From Thinopyrum elongatum (lineage: Eukaryota; Streptophyta; Magnoliopsida; Poales; Poaceae), in contig CM022302.1 of NCBI GenBank assembly GCA_011799875.1, positions 50,082,887 to 50,146,886 of the forward strand: 64,000 nucleotides of DNA. Reading direction: 5' to 3'. Numbering within the stretch: position 1 is the stretch's first letter; each line of letters begins with the position of its first letter. Below the pieces are notes generated by a model, which worked only from the letters and a program-made list of their open reading frames with translations, did not search any database and was not told the origin of the DNA. Both the position numbers and the translations under genes were made by a program. Positions 1-9,989 of the stretch are shown here, piece by piece.

Positions 1-48
1 GAGGAGTAGTTGTAATTGCTGTGTGTGTGTAGGGTAATACTATTATAA

Positions 49-269
49 GCGTGAGTGTAGAATAGCTTATTCTACACCCCCTAATAACGCTATATACAAA
101 ATCTAGTAAAACGGTGTATAAAATGTAGTAATTCGGAAAATAATTTTTTTACTACCCAAGTTTGTAATTTAGTACATTTTTACAAAAATTACTATATTTT
201 ATATAGTGTGTTACTATATTTTGTATGTACCGTTACTGGGGTGTAGAATAAGTTATCCTACACTCACGC
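49..269. mobile_element. MITE with ~35-bp terminal inverted repeats
   Basis: The two ends are inverted copies of each other: the left end reads GCGTGAGTGTAGAATAGCTT and the right end is its near-perfect reverse complement, with inverted identity running about 35 bp to a CCCC/GGGG block. The interior is AT-rich and has no reading frame. It is a non-autonomous DNA transposon. The superfamily is not certain because no clear target duplication is visible. Confidence 0.7.
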
Positions 270-667
270 CTAGTTTAGCATACTAGCCGACTAGTGCTTC
301 TTAATTAGGCAACATTGTAAGGCAGACTAATGTTCTAAAATTATGAAGAAAAGAGAATACAAAGAATTAGAAATTTATACATCAGAACCCTAAACACAAA
401 TACTTGAGTGACGATTTACGAAGGCAGGCAAGGAAGTCCTAGTCCAGGAAGTCATGGACAGAGATGACTCAGACCTCGCAGGGTCCACATGTCAAGTAGA
501 GGAGTTTATGGAGTAACCTACAAGTTGATGGTTGTAACCGTGTGTGATCTATGGTCCAGGGGCCCCAGCTGTGAGGGCGTAGCGTGTGCTAATAGCTGGC
601 TGCAAGCCATCCCCTGTACGCGGTGTTGAGATGAGATGAGAAAAGTCTGAAACTCCTTTGTGTCCAC
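270..667. other. Intergenic, nothing recognised
   Basis: No convincing coding region, RNA gene or repeat boundary is visible here. The short reading frames present lack any domain signature. Confidence 0.5.
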
Positions 668-2240
668 CATTATTTCTCTCTGTGAATTTCTATCTGCCTT
701 TTTTCGTTCAGGTCCCAATTACAACCCCTGTCACTTGGGTGAGTTTGGCACTGCCATGTTCGCTCATACCGAATTCAAAGATGGACAGATTCGAGATTTC
801 ACACAGCATATGTTCGACTAAATTCAAGCAGAGTGGTCAAAACTGATGCTCTGTGAAACTCCAGTGATGGTGCTGAAGGATGCTTGGACTGATTTAACTG
901 GGACTGCTGTAGGGCAACAACATATGGTAGAATGAACTGATTCTACCTCAATGCTTTTCAAAAATCAAGAAAATATCATTTCTGGTTACAGTTATAGCAA
1001 GCAACGCGCTGCCATCACGCGGCATTAATTCAGCAGGTTCAGAACTTTGAACGTTGGTGCACGTGTAATAGCCATGTTTGTTGTTGTTCCACTTGGCAGT
1101 CGTTGCTTTGTCCTTGTTTGTTGCAGTATTCAGTTTTGGGTTGCTTAATTGTGGACGGGCACCACAAAGCGTCAACAGTTCTTCAACAATTACATCAGCT
1201 TCTATCGGAGAATAAATGTCACTAGGGGGAGAAATAAATGGCCACAACAACTGTCATGTGAAGTTTGGTGAAGGAATAATGTCTGGGCCACACACCATGT
1301 CCATTCGTTAACCTTCTATAAATAACTACCTTACTTGTATAGCAGAATCATGTTTAGTTGCTAGAGGGAGAAAGCATGACCAAGTGTGTGAGGAGAGCAA
1401 CAATAATGAGCATGATGAGTGTCACTGGTCAGATAGTGCACTTTCCTGGGGAATGAGATGCATCAGGAATTTGATTGGAACATCCTTGAAGCGCTCATCT
1501 CTGGAATCCTCTTCTAGAGTTATCGTAAGCACATAACCGACTCTACACTGCTGAGTTGCTGCAATTTAGTCTAGATAATGTCGAGTTTGAGATTACTCAC
1601 CAGAGTGATACGGTTCAATTGAGCAAGCTACACGGTAGTCTTGGGCATTACTTCCTCAAGATGCTTGCCGTGAGTGTTGATACTTGATCAGGAACATCTT
1701 AGCAAATAGCAGTAGTTTCCAGTGAGTGGTTGGTCTTATAACCCCGTTTTGTAATTAAAAAAAACAATGTTCACGAAAAATATGTTTTTCTAAGAATATA
1801 CTAACATCCAAGGAGTACAACCATATATCGCACCGAGGAACAAAGCACCTGGGCCTTTCTTTGTTTATGTTATGGTGAAAAGTCGATATACAACCATCTC
1901 ACCAGAAAAAGAAGTCGATATATAGGTAAAAGAACAAGATCACTAGTTAAAGGGACCTCTTGCAAAGGTCACTCCAACCTCCTATGGTGATGGCGCATTG
2001 TATGTGCGATACTTGTGGCAACCACGGAGTTTTGGCGGGATTACAGCCAAACCACAATACATGATGTAGAAATGTTAGTTGTGTGTTAAGAATCCCCATT
2101 GATGCTTGCCACCAAGCCGCGCCGTCGCCGACCGTTCCTTCCTCCGGGTGTACCGCAAGCTCCACGCCCCACCTGTTGTCGGCTTCTTCGACACTGACGG
2201 CAACCACAAGGGAAGTTTTCACATAAGCTGCCTTTCTCCA
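668..2240 (+). repeat. Segmental duplication copy A (uninterrupted)
   Basis: This segment recurs three more times in the window: copy B (3985-4829, 8549-8685, 29327-29776), copy C (44836-45550 and about 48598-48700, inverted) and copy D (53088-53150 and about 54940-55700, inverted). Copy A is the only one without a large insertion, so it serves as the empty-site reference for the Helitron and for the insertion that carries the copia element. It contains an exon-like broken gene piece near its start and an F-box fragment near its end. Confidence 0.85.
712..935 (+). pseudogene. Exon-like gene remnant with an in-frame stop (family not recognised)
   Basis: A pyrimidine-rich stretch ending in TTCGTTCAG looks like a splice acceptor. 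It is followed by about 74 codons open except for one TAA after the residues HMFD, ending in TGA at 933-935. The same acceptor and reading recur at about 4030 in copy B, where it is more damaged, and in inverse orientation in copy D, where residues QWSKLTF match EWSKLML here. Conservation across copies suggests a former coding exon. I do not recognise the protein family, and the stop makes function unlikely. Confidence 0.45.
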
Positions 2241-2270
2241 GTTAAAAGGTGGGTACCTTTCCCTAAATTC
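2106..2270 (+). pseudogene. F-box gene fragment
   Basis: The translation reads RAVADRSFLRVYRKLHAPP followed by VVGFF. This resembles the second half of a grass F-box domain and the start of the associated domain (ADRSFLRRFR..LHPPPLLGFF-type). No F-box start lies upstream in frame and the reading degenerates within about 80 codons. The homologous stretch in copy B (about 29715-29776) ends at a TGA just after the matching residues ADHSFLQEYL. This is a relic, not a gene. Confidence 0.55.
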
Positions 2271-3492
2271 TTCTCCCGTGCATGCTATTCTCCTGTTCCC
2301 CCGAAGGGCGGTATCAATACGGCTCCACCCCGCCGTCGCGCCGTACCACTCCGCTAGACAGCCAACGTTGTCGCCCTCACTGCAATCTCAATCAGGTGGC
2401 AGTTGGAGAAGGCAATCTCAGTGGATTCTTCTCGATACCAGTCCATGAGTTCATCAGGGAAGCACTTATTCCTAATGGACGATGAAAGCTATTTCTCACT
2501 GGATGTCAAGACATTCCAGCTTTAAATGTAAGCATGTTTTGCCGGTCGGCATATTACAACTTTCCATCATTGTTGTCGACACCAACGGTGTGAAGTGGTA
2601 AACTTTGTTAGCCCAAAACTACTAGCTAGCTTGCTCTAGTGAACACCGATAGATGAAAGAAATAATCTACGGCTGCTATTCTGACTGCTAGCTTGAACAC
2701 ACACTTGAGAGAAAGAGCACACACGGTGGTACTAGATTTCTGAGGCCAGCCAACAGATTTCACACGCGAGGAAATGATAAACCTGAACCTTTCACGTCAA
2801 CATTATAAAAGTATATAATTGCAAACTCGATATTTGTCACCTCACAAAAGAAGAAAAGAACAGAGGTTTGATGTGTATGTATAGCAGTTAAAAGGTAGTA
2901 GATCAACATGGCAGAGCATCATAGGCCAGAAAGAGCTGCAAATTCCCTAGAGATTTCCTCTCGAAAACAAAACCTCTTAAATGATCTACAGTTTGCTCCT
3001 CATCATAGGCTCGCTTCTTAAAATCCAATACACAACAAGAGGTGCACACTTTCAGAAATCAACAGATATCATTTGCGTTCGTAGTTATATCATGAAACAA
3101 TCCGATATCATTGGACAGAAAATCAGTAAGACAAAGGAGACACAGTGTGCATTTAAGTAAAGAAAATGCAAGTCGAAGGCTTGCAGTCATTTAAGGATTT
3201 ACATATATCACGCCCGTTTACATGTATGTTATCTCAGATTTGGGTCAAACTTCAGAGACTCACATGGAAAATCAAGCAATTTTTGTACTCAGAATAAAAA
3301 TAACCACTTTTTTTGCATATTGGCAGACTAAAATCATAAGCACACATATACCTAGTGTTTTGTTTAACTTAACATACAACTAGCTGACACACCCTATCTC
3401 CTTTGCTAGCTCAGCACAATGGCTCTATCATGATCATTTTTGGCAGAGCAGTTTGTTCACATCTACAATAACTATTAGACTTCTCTCATCGC
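2271..3492. other. Intergenic, nothing recognised
   Basis: AT-rich sequence without a supported gene, bounded on the right by a 28-base A homopolymer. Confidence 0.5.

Positions 3493-3520
<28 letters not shown>
3493..3520. repeat. A28 homopolymer
   Basis: Uninterrupted run of 28 adenines. No retroposon body is recognisable upstream. Confidence 0.95.
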
Positions 3521-3523
<3 letters not shown>

Positions 3524-3880
3524 TTCTCAGTTACTGCAAGCTGCCAGCAACAAAATCAATATGGGGCCATGTTTCTTTGAAAATATATCAATTGGTGAGA
3601 TTTGCCGTGTTTCTTTGATGGATCTTCCAACAAGGCAAGTGTGGCAGCTTTATTATGGTAATTATGATCCTACTAACCACAAGAGTTGCATTCTCAAAAG
3701 GAAGGGGGGAACAGAGGATCTACAGGTCAGTAACAAAAACACAAAGCTGTCAACTCAATCAAACGTTGCAAATTCACCGGTTTCCTTCTCCTTCCGGGAG
3801 ATTCCATCCCATCGCTGTTTGTCTGTCTGTCGTTGCTAGTCAACTAACAAATCCCTGAAAATCGTAACCATCACAACAAA

Positions 3881-3952
3881 ATCAGAGTGGCGCAGCGGAA
3901 GCGTGGTGGGCCTATAACCCACAGGTCCCAGGATCGAAACCTGGCTCTGATA
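3881..3952 (+). tRNA. Initiator-type tRNA-Met gene with a UAU anticodon
   Basis: The 72-nt sequence folds as a plant initiator tRNA-Met: acceptor ATCAGAG pairs with CTCTGAT, D-arm GCGCAGCGGAAGC, T-arm CCAGGATCGAAACCTGG, and three G-C pairs in the anticodon stem (GGG/CCC). The anticodon loop reads CCTATAA instead of the canonical CCCATAA, so the anticodon is TAT (reads AUA, Ile) instead of CAT. A CAA-rich start context (CATCACAACAAA) precedes it and a T6 run follows at about 3956, as expected for plant pol III genes. It may be expressed but mis-assigned, or be a pseudogene created by one C-to-T change. The discriminator base is A. Confidence 0.8.
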
Positions 3953-3984
3953 TTGGTTTTTTCATTTTCCTACTTTTTTATCAT

Positions 3985-4829
3985 AATTATTTCTCTCTGT
4001 GAATTTTGATTTGTCGTTTTTGTTCAGGTCCCAATAACTTCGCCTGTCACTTCGGTTAGTTTGCAACTGCCATGTTTGCTTACATCGAATTCAAAGATGG
4101 ACAAATTCAAGATTTCAAACAACATATGTTCATTTAAATTCAAGCAGAGTGGTCAAAACTGATGTTCTGTGAAAACTCCAGTGATGCTGCGGAAGGATGC
4201 TTGGACTGATTTAACTGGGACTGCTGTAGGTCAACAATATGTAGTAGAATGAACTGATTCGACCTCAATGCTTTTCACAAATCAAGAACATATCATTTGT
4301 GGTTACAGTTATAGCAAGAAACGTGCTGCCATCATGCGACATTAATTCGGCAGGTTCGAAACTTTGACCGTTGGTGCACATGTAAACTATAGCCATGTTT
4401 GTTGTCGTTCCACTTCGGAATCGTCGCTTTGTCCTTGTTTGTTGCAGTATTCAGTTTTGTGTTGCTTAATTGTGGAGGGGCACCACAAAGCGTCAACGGT
4501 TCTTCAACGATTACATCACCTTCTGTCGGAGAATAAAGGTCACAAGGGGAAGAAATAAATGGCCACAACAACTGTCATGTGAAGTTTGGTGAAAAAATGA
4601 TGTCTGAGCCACACACACCATGTCCATTCGTTAACCTTCTATAAATAACTACCTTACTTGTATAGCAGAATCATGTTTAGTTGCTAGAGGGAGAAAGCAT
4701 GATCAAGTGTGTGAGGAGGGCAACAATAATGAGCACGATGAGTGCAATTTCCTAGGGAATGAGATGCATTGGGAATTTGATTGGAACATATGTGGAGTGC
4801 TAGTCTCGTGGGGTCCTCTTCTAGAGTTA
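3985..4829 (+). repeat. Segmental duplication copy B, part 1
   Basis: Aligns to 668-1522 of copy A with scattered substitutions and small indels. It begins 33 bases after the tRNA gene and stops exactly at the Helitron junction (GAGTTA at 4824-4829), where copy A continues without a break. Confidence 0.85.
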
Positions 4830-5167
4830 CTAGTAGAATGCTCGTGCGTTGCTACGGGCTACAATGCATACAAATGAATTAATCAAGTTATTAAGGTTGT
4901 CTCCAATGTCGAAGCTCATTTCTCCCTCATACGTTCGGCCGTGTTCAAACGGGTGTCCAGCAGGCTCCCCAAATTCAATCGTCCGGGCTCCCCCAAATCC
5001 AGCTCATATGTAGTGAAGAAATGTAGTTGTTCGGACTATTCGTCATGTTATCTCCAACACGTTGTTCCAACACAAGAACTCCACCCTACAACGCACCCTT
5101 GCCACTCGGTTTCCCCATAGCAGGACATTTTTTGCCGGAGCCGTGTCCATTAAAACCGGATGACGCA

Positions 5168-5640
5168 TGTAGAAGACTATAGGATGCAATTCAATTGTAC
5201 TCATGGGAGTCTGATACAATATATACACGGGATGTCCTGCGAGCCAGGGAGGCGTCGGCGCCGTGGCAGACACGACGGCCGGGGCGGCGGCCTGTCGTGG
5301 TGTGGAACTCGGGGTGCGGGCCCGCCCATCACTCCTCCCCCCCCCCCACTATTCTTCTGGCGACCATGGTCGGGAGCGGCGGGCGGGGCTGGAGCAGGCG
5401 CGCGGGGAGGCGGTGGGGGCACGGAAAGGCCGCCGATGGTGCCGATGTGGAGGGCCGCATGAGTCGCCTACCTGGCCGAGTGGCGGAGGCGTTTCTCCAT
5501 CCGCAGGTAGGTGACCGCCTTGGCGAAGGCATCTGAGATTTTTTCTCGAGAACACGCAGCGGCGTGAGACGGCATGTCAGTTCGGCCAAGGGAGCATGCG
5601 AGGCGGTCAACCTTGGTGAGGCGCAAATGCGTGAGCATCC
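5168..5640 (-). mobile_element. Deleted copia remnant (gag piece joined to 3' LTR end) inside the Helitron
   Basis: Plus-strand 5168-5243 is the reverse complement of the last ~75 bp of the 180-bp LTR at 8959-9138 (TGTAGAAGACTATAGGATGC, then ATATATACA). Next to it the minus strand reads gag-like residues, TYLRMEKRLRH and PPPRAPAPAPPAAPDHGRQK. These match the gag of the copia element at 8959-29118 (TYLRMEEKHLRH; APAPLPPAAPDGGRQK). Everything between gag and the LTR end has been lost. The 5' boundary is not clear. Confidence 0.7.
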
Positions 5641-6999
5641 CATCTAGGGCGTTCTCCCTCTCTATGTCAGTCGACGCCGGCAGGCGGCCAATGATTCCAC
5701 CATTTAGTACATAGTATATATAGTGTATTTAAAAAAAAATCCACCATAACATATAATACTAATTATATTACCAGAAATTCAGTGAACAAATGTTAACACA
5801 TCTACACATATTTATATTGAGCTTTTTGACAAAACTCGAAACATCCTAGATGTCTCCTTACTAATCAACTCCCCCTTTTTTGCTTTGATTATTCATGCCT
5901 CTATACAAATCAATTTGCTTTACTATCCTTAACAGTATAAAGTTCAAATCACTTTCCTCCCAAATTATTTACTTTTCGCAATATTGGTATCTTCAGACCC
6001 AAATAACAAAATACTATTACTAAGTAAATTCAAGAGAAGTAAGTCACGTAGAAATATTAAGAAATTAAGTGCACCTTCATGCGTGGACTGGTAGTAGGTT
6101 TTTACAAAATAAAAATTGCACTCCATACATAGATAAAAAAGAATTTAAATCTGACATGCATCCTAACAAGAGAAAAAATATCTCCAAACTCACATGGGTA
6201 AGCAAATTAATTTTGCATACGTAGATCCTTTTACGTGTGCATAGAAATAGCAATAAAAATAAATCAACCAAGCCCCAGCATGCTGACCTTATAGATGACT
6301 GCAAGGAATTGTTTCTCTTGTTTCATTGTGAGAGTGGATAGGATCGTCTCCTTTCTAGTGCCTACAAAGCAAAGACCAATTGACATAAGATTGGAAGAAG
6401 GCTATGCCGCTGAAAAAGTGAGCTAGACGAGGTTGCTGACGGCAGAGGCATCCTATATGTACCAAGTATGTAGACTGTAGTGTAGAAATGCATCATGTTT
6501 AACATCAGGACATGCTACGCTATGTATTAAGTTGACATTAATAATTTCCAGGCAGGCAAAATTTAAGAAAAATGCTTTGTGAATCTAAATTGCACACTAA
6601 ATGATTCACAGTCGAATCTAAGAACAAAACTAAGAGTGGTCCTCCATCTAAACAATCCACAAGTACTTGTTAAACTGGAATTATTTATCACCTTCACTTA
6701 GCCATAGTAATTCTAAAGACTGAATTTCAGAAACAACAATTCTAATAAGCATTACAACGGAAAGTACCCATATTCTTGTTTGAGGCTATTGGTAGTAAGA
6801 CTTCAGGCTTTTCCTCCGTTTTTATTTCTTGGTGAAATCCGACTATCAACTCTCGACTAACAACACTATGCTGAAAACCATATGCACTGTCACATAAAAA
6901 CTAATTGTATCTGAGTGCCTCGTACATAAGTGTCCTACTGAACAACAGAGCAAAAAAACACAAAAAGCAGATAAAGGTGTTATTCGCAAAAAACACAAG

Positions 7000-8151
7000 A
7001 TGGTATTCCCATACCAGCGCAGATTGGCAGTGTGCTAGCAAGATGGACGATGCTGCCGTCGGTGTTGGTAGCCATCTTCCCAATCACCACGAAGAAAAAT
7101 ATTAAAGCATAGCCTGCATAGCAAACACATCTCCATAGGAAAACTTATAATAATTTGTAACAGATCGTCACTTCTGTTGGTACTGCTGCTGCCCCCATCA
7201 GAAATTCACCAGACACACTTCATCCAAATTAATGGTAGGGCAAGGGACAAAGGACAAGGCCATACCTGTGATCAGAACAACATGGAAAATCAGAACACAA
7301 AATTTGAATTGATTTGGTAATCTTCCCCTGAGTGAATAAATGAATTTGCTCACACAATTTGAAGCAGTTGATGCCGCTACGGTCCGACTTACAGTGGTAG
7401 AAGCTGCAGCCCTTGCTGAACGGTAAGGTCAACCCCTTACACTCTGCACCCATTGCACAGATGACAGATCACAATCACACCCATTGCACTAAAAAAGTAC
7501 CTTGGAGCGCAAGTTGTTGGAATCAGTAGCTGGACAGCTAGAGCGTCGATATTATTCAGATCTCCAATACTTCCTAGTTGCAAGACAACAATGCTAAAAC
7601 ATGACGCTGAAGTGAGCAATTGCCTAATTCTTCTGCCCCAGGTGCAAACTCTCCCAATCCTTACTCATGAATGGACATACAGACCATACATTGTCAGATT
7701 TTCAAAGATCATTTAAAAGTCTCGTACTACAAGTTCCACGTGATGATTCAACACTTGTTTAAAGAAATTCCTAAGCCAGTACAGATCTAGACGGCGGGCT
7801 AGGGGCTGATATAGGAATCATACCATTGATAAAAAAATGTCGGCGATGTTCTTGTCCCCTCCGAGACGTTGCAGATGTCGTTGGTGACGAGGCTCCCGTA
7901 GAACTTCTCCCCTGCCTCCTCACCGCGAGGCAGACCCCCGGGGCGATGGGGAGGACCATGGCGATGACGACTTGGTGGGGAGGGAATTCACGCGGCGGCA
8001 AAGAGGGCGCCATCCGGATCGGCGCAAAGCGAGGTGATGGTGGGAGAAGGTGGGGGTGCTGGTGTGGCACGTCGGGGTCGGGGATCGGCAAGATGGGATC
8101 GAGATGCAGAGGCTTTCCCCAGGATTGGTACCGCCCCTCGCCAAGCAACAC
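7000..8151 (-). pseudogene. Possible captured host-gene fragments in the Helitron
   Basis: On the minus strand, exon-like stretches end in donor-like sites. One at about 7826-7960 encodes FYGSLVTNDICNVSEG and then needs a one-base shift to read DKNIADIF. Others lie near 7390-7450 and 7015-7075. The pattern resembles transcriptional-unit pieces picked up by Helitrons. The source gene is not recognised and frames are broken. An alternative is chance open stretches in GC-rich DNA. Confidence 0.35.
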
Positions 8152-8548
8152 CGATGCGCCGCCGCAGCTCGTCAGCAGGCGACATCAAGTCAAGGCATTG
8201 TGGTGCAGCGGGGTGGTTCGGGGGAGAGGGGATGGATCGGGACGCGGTGAGGGCTAGGGAGGCGGCACTAGGGTTAGGTGCGAGATGGCGCCGACGGCGG
8301 CATGAGGAACCCTAGCGTGTGCGAGGGGCTCGGGGACAAGAGCCACTCGTGCGAGGAGAAGGAGAGAAAGGGAGCGGCTCCTGGTCGAAGCGTTTTTTGT
8401 TCGAAGGATGGGAGAAAACCAGTGCGAAGGACAACGGTGGTGGGAGGCGGGACGAAAAATAACCGGTCGAAAAAAAAAAGGGACGAAAGTGGTGAGACGA
8501 AAATAAATCTGGACGCAATCCTACCAACTGCTCCATTAGGAGTAGAGA

Positions 8549-8685
8549 TCATAAGCACATACCCTGCTCTACTCTGCTGAGTTGTTGCAATTTAGTTTAA
8601 ATAATACCGAGTTTGAGATTAGTCGCCACAGTGATAGGGTTGAATTGAGCCAGCTACATGCATGGTAGTCTTGGTCATTACCTCC
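8549..8685 (+). repeat. Segmental duplication copy B, part 2
   Basis: Resumes the alignment to copy A (from 1523) immediately after the Helitron and ends at CCTCC (8681-8685), which is repeated at 29327-29331 where copy B resumes. Confidence 0.85.
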
Positions 8686-8958
8686 ACTGTAGCCCAGTCC
8701 ACTGATGCCGAGTACTACTTTCGAACGACGGCGAGACACGACGATGAACGACAACGAAGCTTCTACTAGCCGATGCACTCTCGACGAGTTTCTTTACCCC
8801 GAGATGCACGATGCACCGCAGTGCAAAGCTAGCCTAGCTTGCTAGCTAATTCTTCATGTGTACGTAGGCCAATGGATTAGTGCACACAAGTACTCTAGTG
8901 ATTTAAAAGATCTTATATACTTTACAGAAGGAGTACGTAGCTAGCTAGCTTACGATTT
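8686..8958. other. Left part of an unidentified ~480-bp insertion in copy B
   Basis: Absent from copy A. Together with 29119-29326 it forms one insertion flanked by CCTCC on both sides, later split by the copia element. No coding or terminal-repeat signature was recognised. Confidence 0.45.
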
Positions 8959-9138
8959 TGTTGAACCGTGATATATCTGTATTTATTACCGACTGATTCT
9001 CCTATCATCTCTAGCCTTGTATAGCTTGACTTCTAGAGATATTGTAGGGTTAGTTGGCTTGTCACGCAAGACATCACCTGTATATATTGTAACAGACTCC
9101 GATGAATACAATTGAGTTGCATCCTATGGTCTTCTACA
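8959..9138 (+). repeat. 5' LTR of the 5.3-kb copia element
   Basis: Differs from the 3' LTR at about 9 of 180 positions, all transitions by my count. At the conventional grass rate this suggests an insertion about 2 million years ago (inference). Confidence 0.95.
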
Positions 9139-9150
9139 TGGTATCAGTTT
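9139..9150 (+). other. Primer-binding site
   Basis: TGGTATCAG directly follows the LTR end and is complementary to the 3' end of initiator tRNA-Met, as in most plant copia elements. The match weakens after these bases. Confidence 0.8.
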
Positions 9151-9989
9151 TCTTCCGATCTCCATCGCTTCCGCTCTAGGCTGCCGCCGCGCCCCACGCC
9201 GCCGCCGCCTCCTCCTCTCCTGCCGCCGCTGCCGCTTCTCCCAAGCCGCCGTCGCCGCACCTAAACCCTCATCCTCCCACGCCGCCGCTGCTGCTTCCTC
9301 TCCAAGCCGCCGCCGCCACCCAAACCCTAACTCTCCCAAGCCGCCGCCGCCGCTTCCCCAACCCTACCCATCTAAAACCCTAAACCCTCCTAGGCCGCCG
9401 CCGCTACTTCTCCCCTCAGCCGCCGCCGCCACCCTCCAACCTACCCTATCGCCGCCGCTTTTGCCTAAGCCGCCGCCGCACCTTCACCATGGTTGGGTCC
9501 GCTTCCTCCCTCGACAGCTCCACCACCGTTCTCGCCTTTACCTCCGATCGCCTCAACGAACTTCACATCAAAGACCATGTCCCCGTCGTTCTCGAGCTCG
9601 ACTCCCCATCCTACAACGCATGGCGCACCTACTTTGCGCTCCTTTTCCGCTCCTACCGCCTCATCGATCATGTTGATGGGAGCATCGACATCCGTGACAT
9701 GAAAGGTGATGACGAGTGGCTGGCCGTCGACGCATGCATCGTCAAGTGGTTGTTCCTCGCGATCTCGCGAGGGCTCTTCGACATGGTGAACTGTCGCGAC
9801 CCATCCGCGCATGTCATCTGGACGCGGCTTTGCGATCTCTTCCTCGGCAATCAGCTCCAACGCCGCGTGTTCCTCCAAGGGGAGTTTTTCACCATGCAGC
9901 AAAACGATCTCACGATCGACGAGTACTGCACCAAGCTGAAGGTCCTCTCCGATGAGCTTCGCGACATCGGCATGGTGGTTGACGACTCC

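Larger units (their letters stand above)
4830..8548 (-). mobile_element. Non-autonomous Helitron
   Basis: Read on the minus strand, the element starts with TCTCTACTCCTAATGGAGCA at 8548 and ends with CTAG at 4830. A small hairpin (GCCCGT/ACGAGC around AGCAACGC) sits about 10 nt before the end. These are the 5'-TC, hairpin and CTRR-3' signatures of Helitrons. It sits between A and T, as Helitrons do. Copy A gives the empty site at 1522/1523: GAGTTA followed directly by TCGTAAGCAC, versus GAGTTA, element, TCATAAGCAC here. No Rep/helicase gene is present, so it needed an autonomous partner. It carries a copia remnant and exon-like cargo. Confidence 0.9.

Noticed and set aside
948..1250. 100-codon minus-strand frame repeated in copy B
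   Set aside because: It is only partly preserved in copies B and C, has no recognised domain, and lies on the strand opposite the exon-like relic.
5195..5536. Several Arg/Gly/Pro-rich frames in the Helitron
   Set aside because: They are other frames of the captured copia gag piece and lack domains.
9151..9488. GCC-rich tandem pattern as a microsatellite locus
   Set aside because: Units are too irregular. It is better described as the untranslated leader of the copia element.
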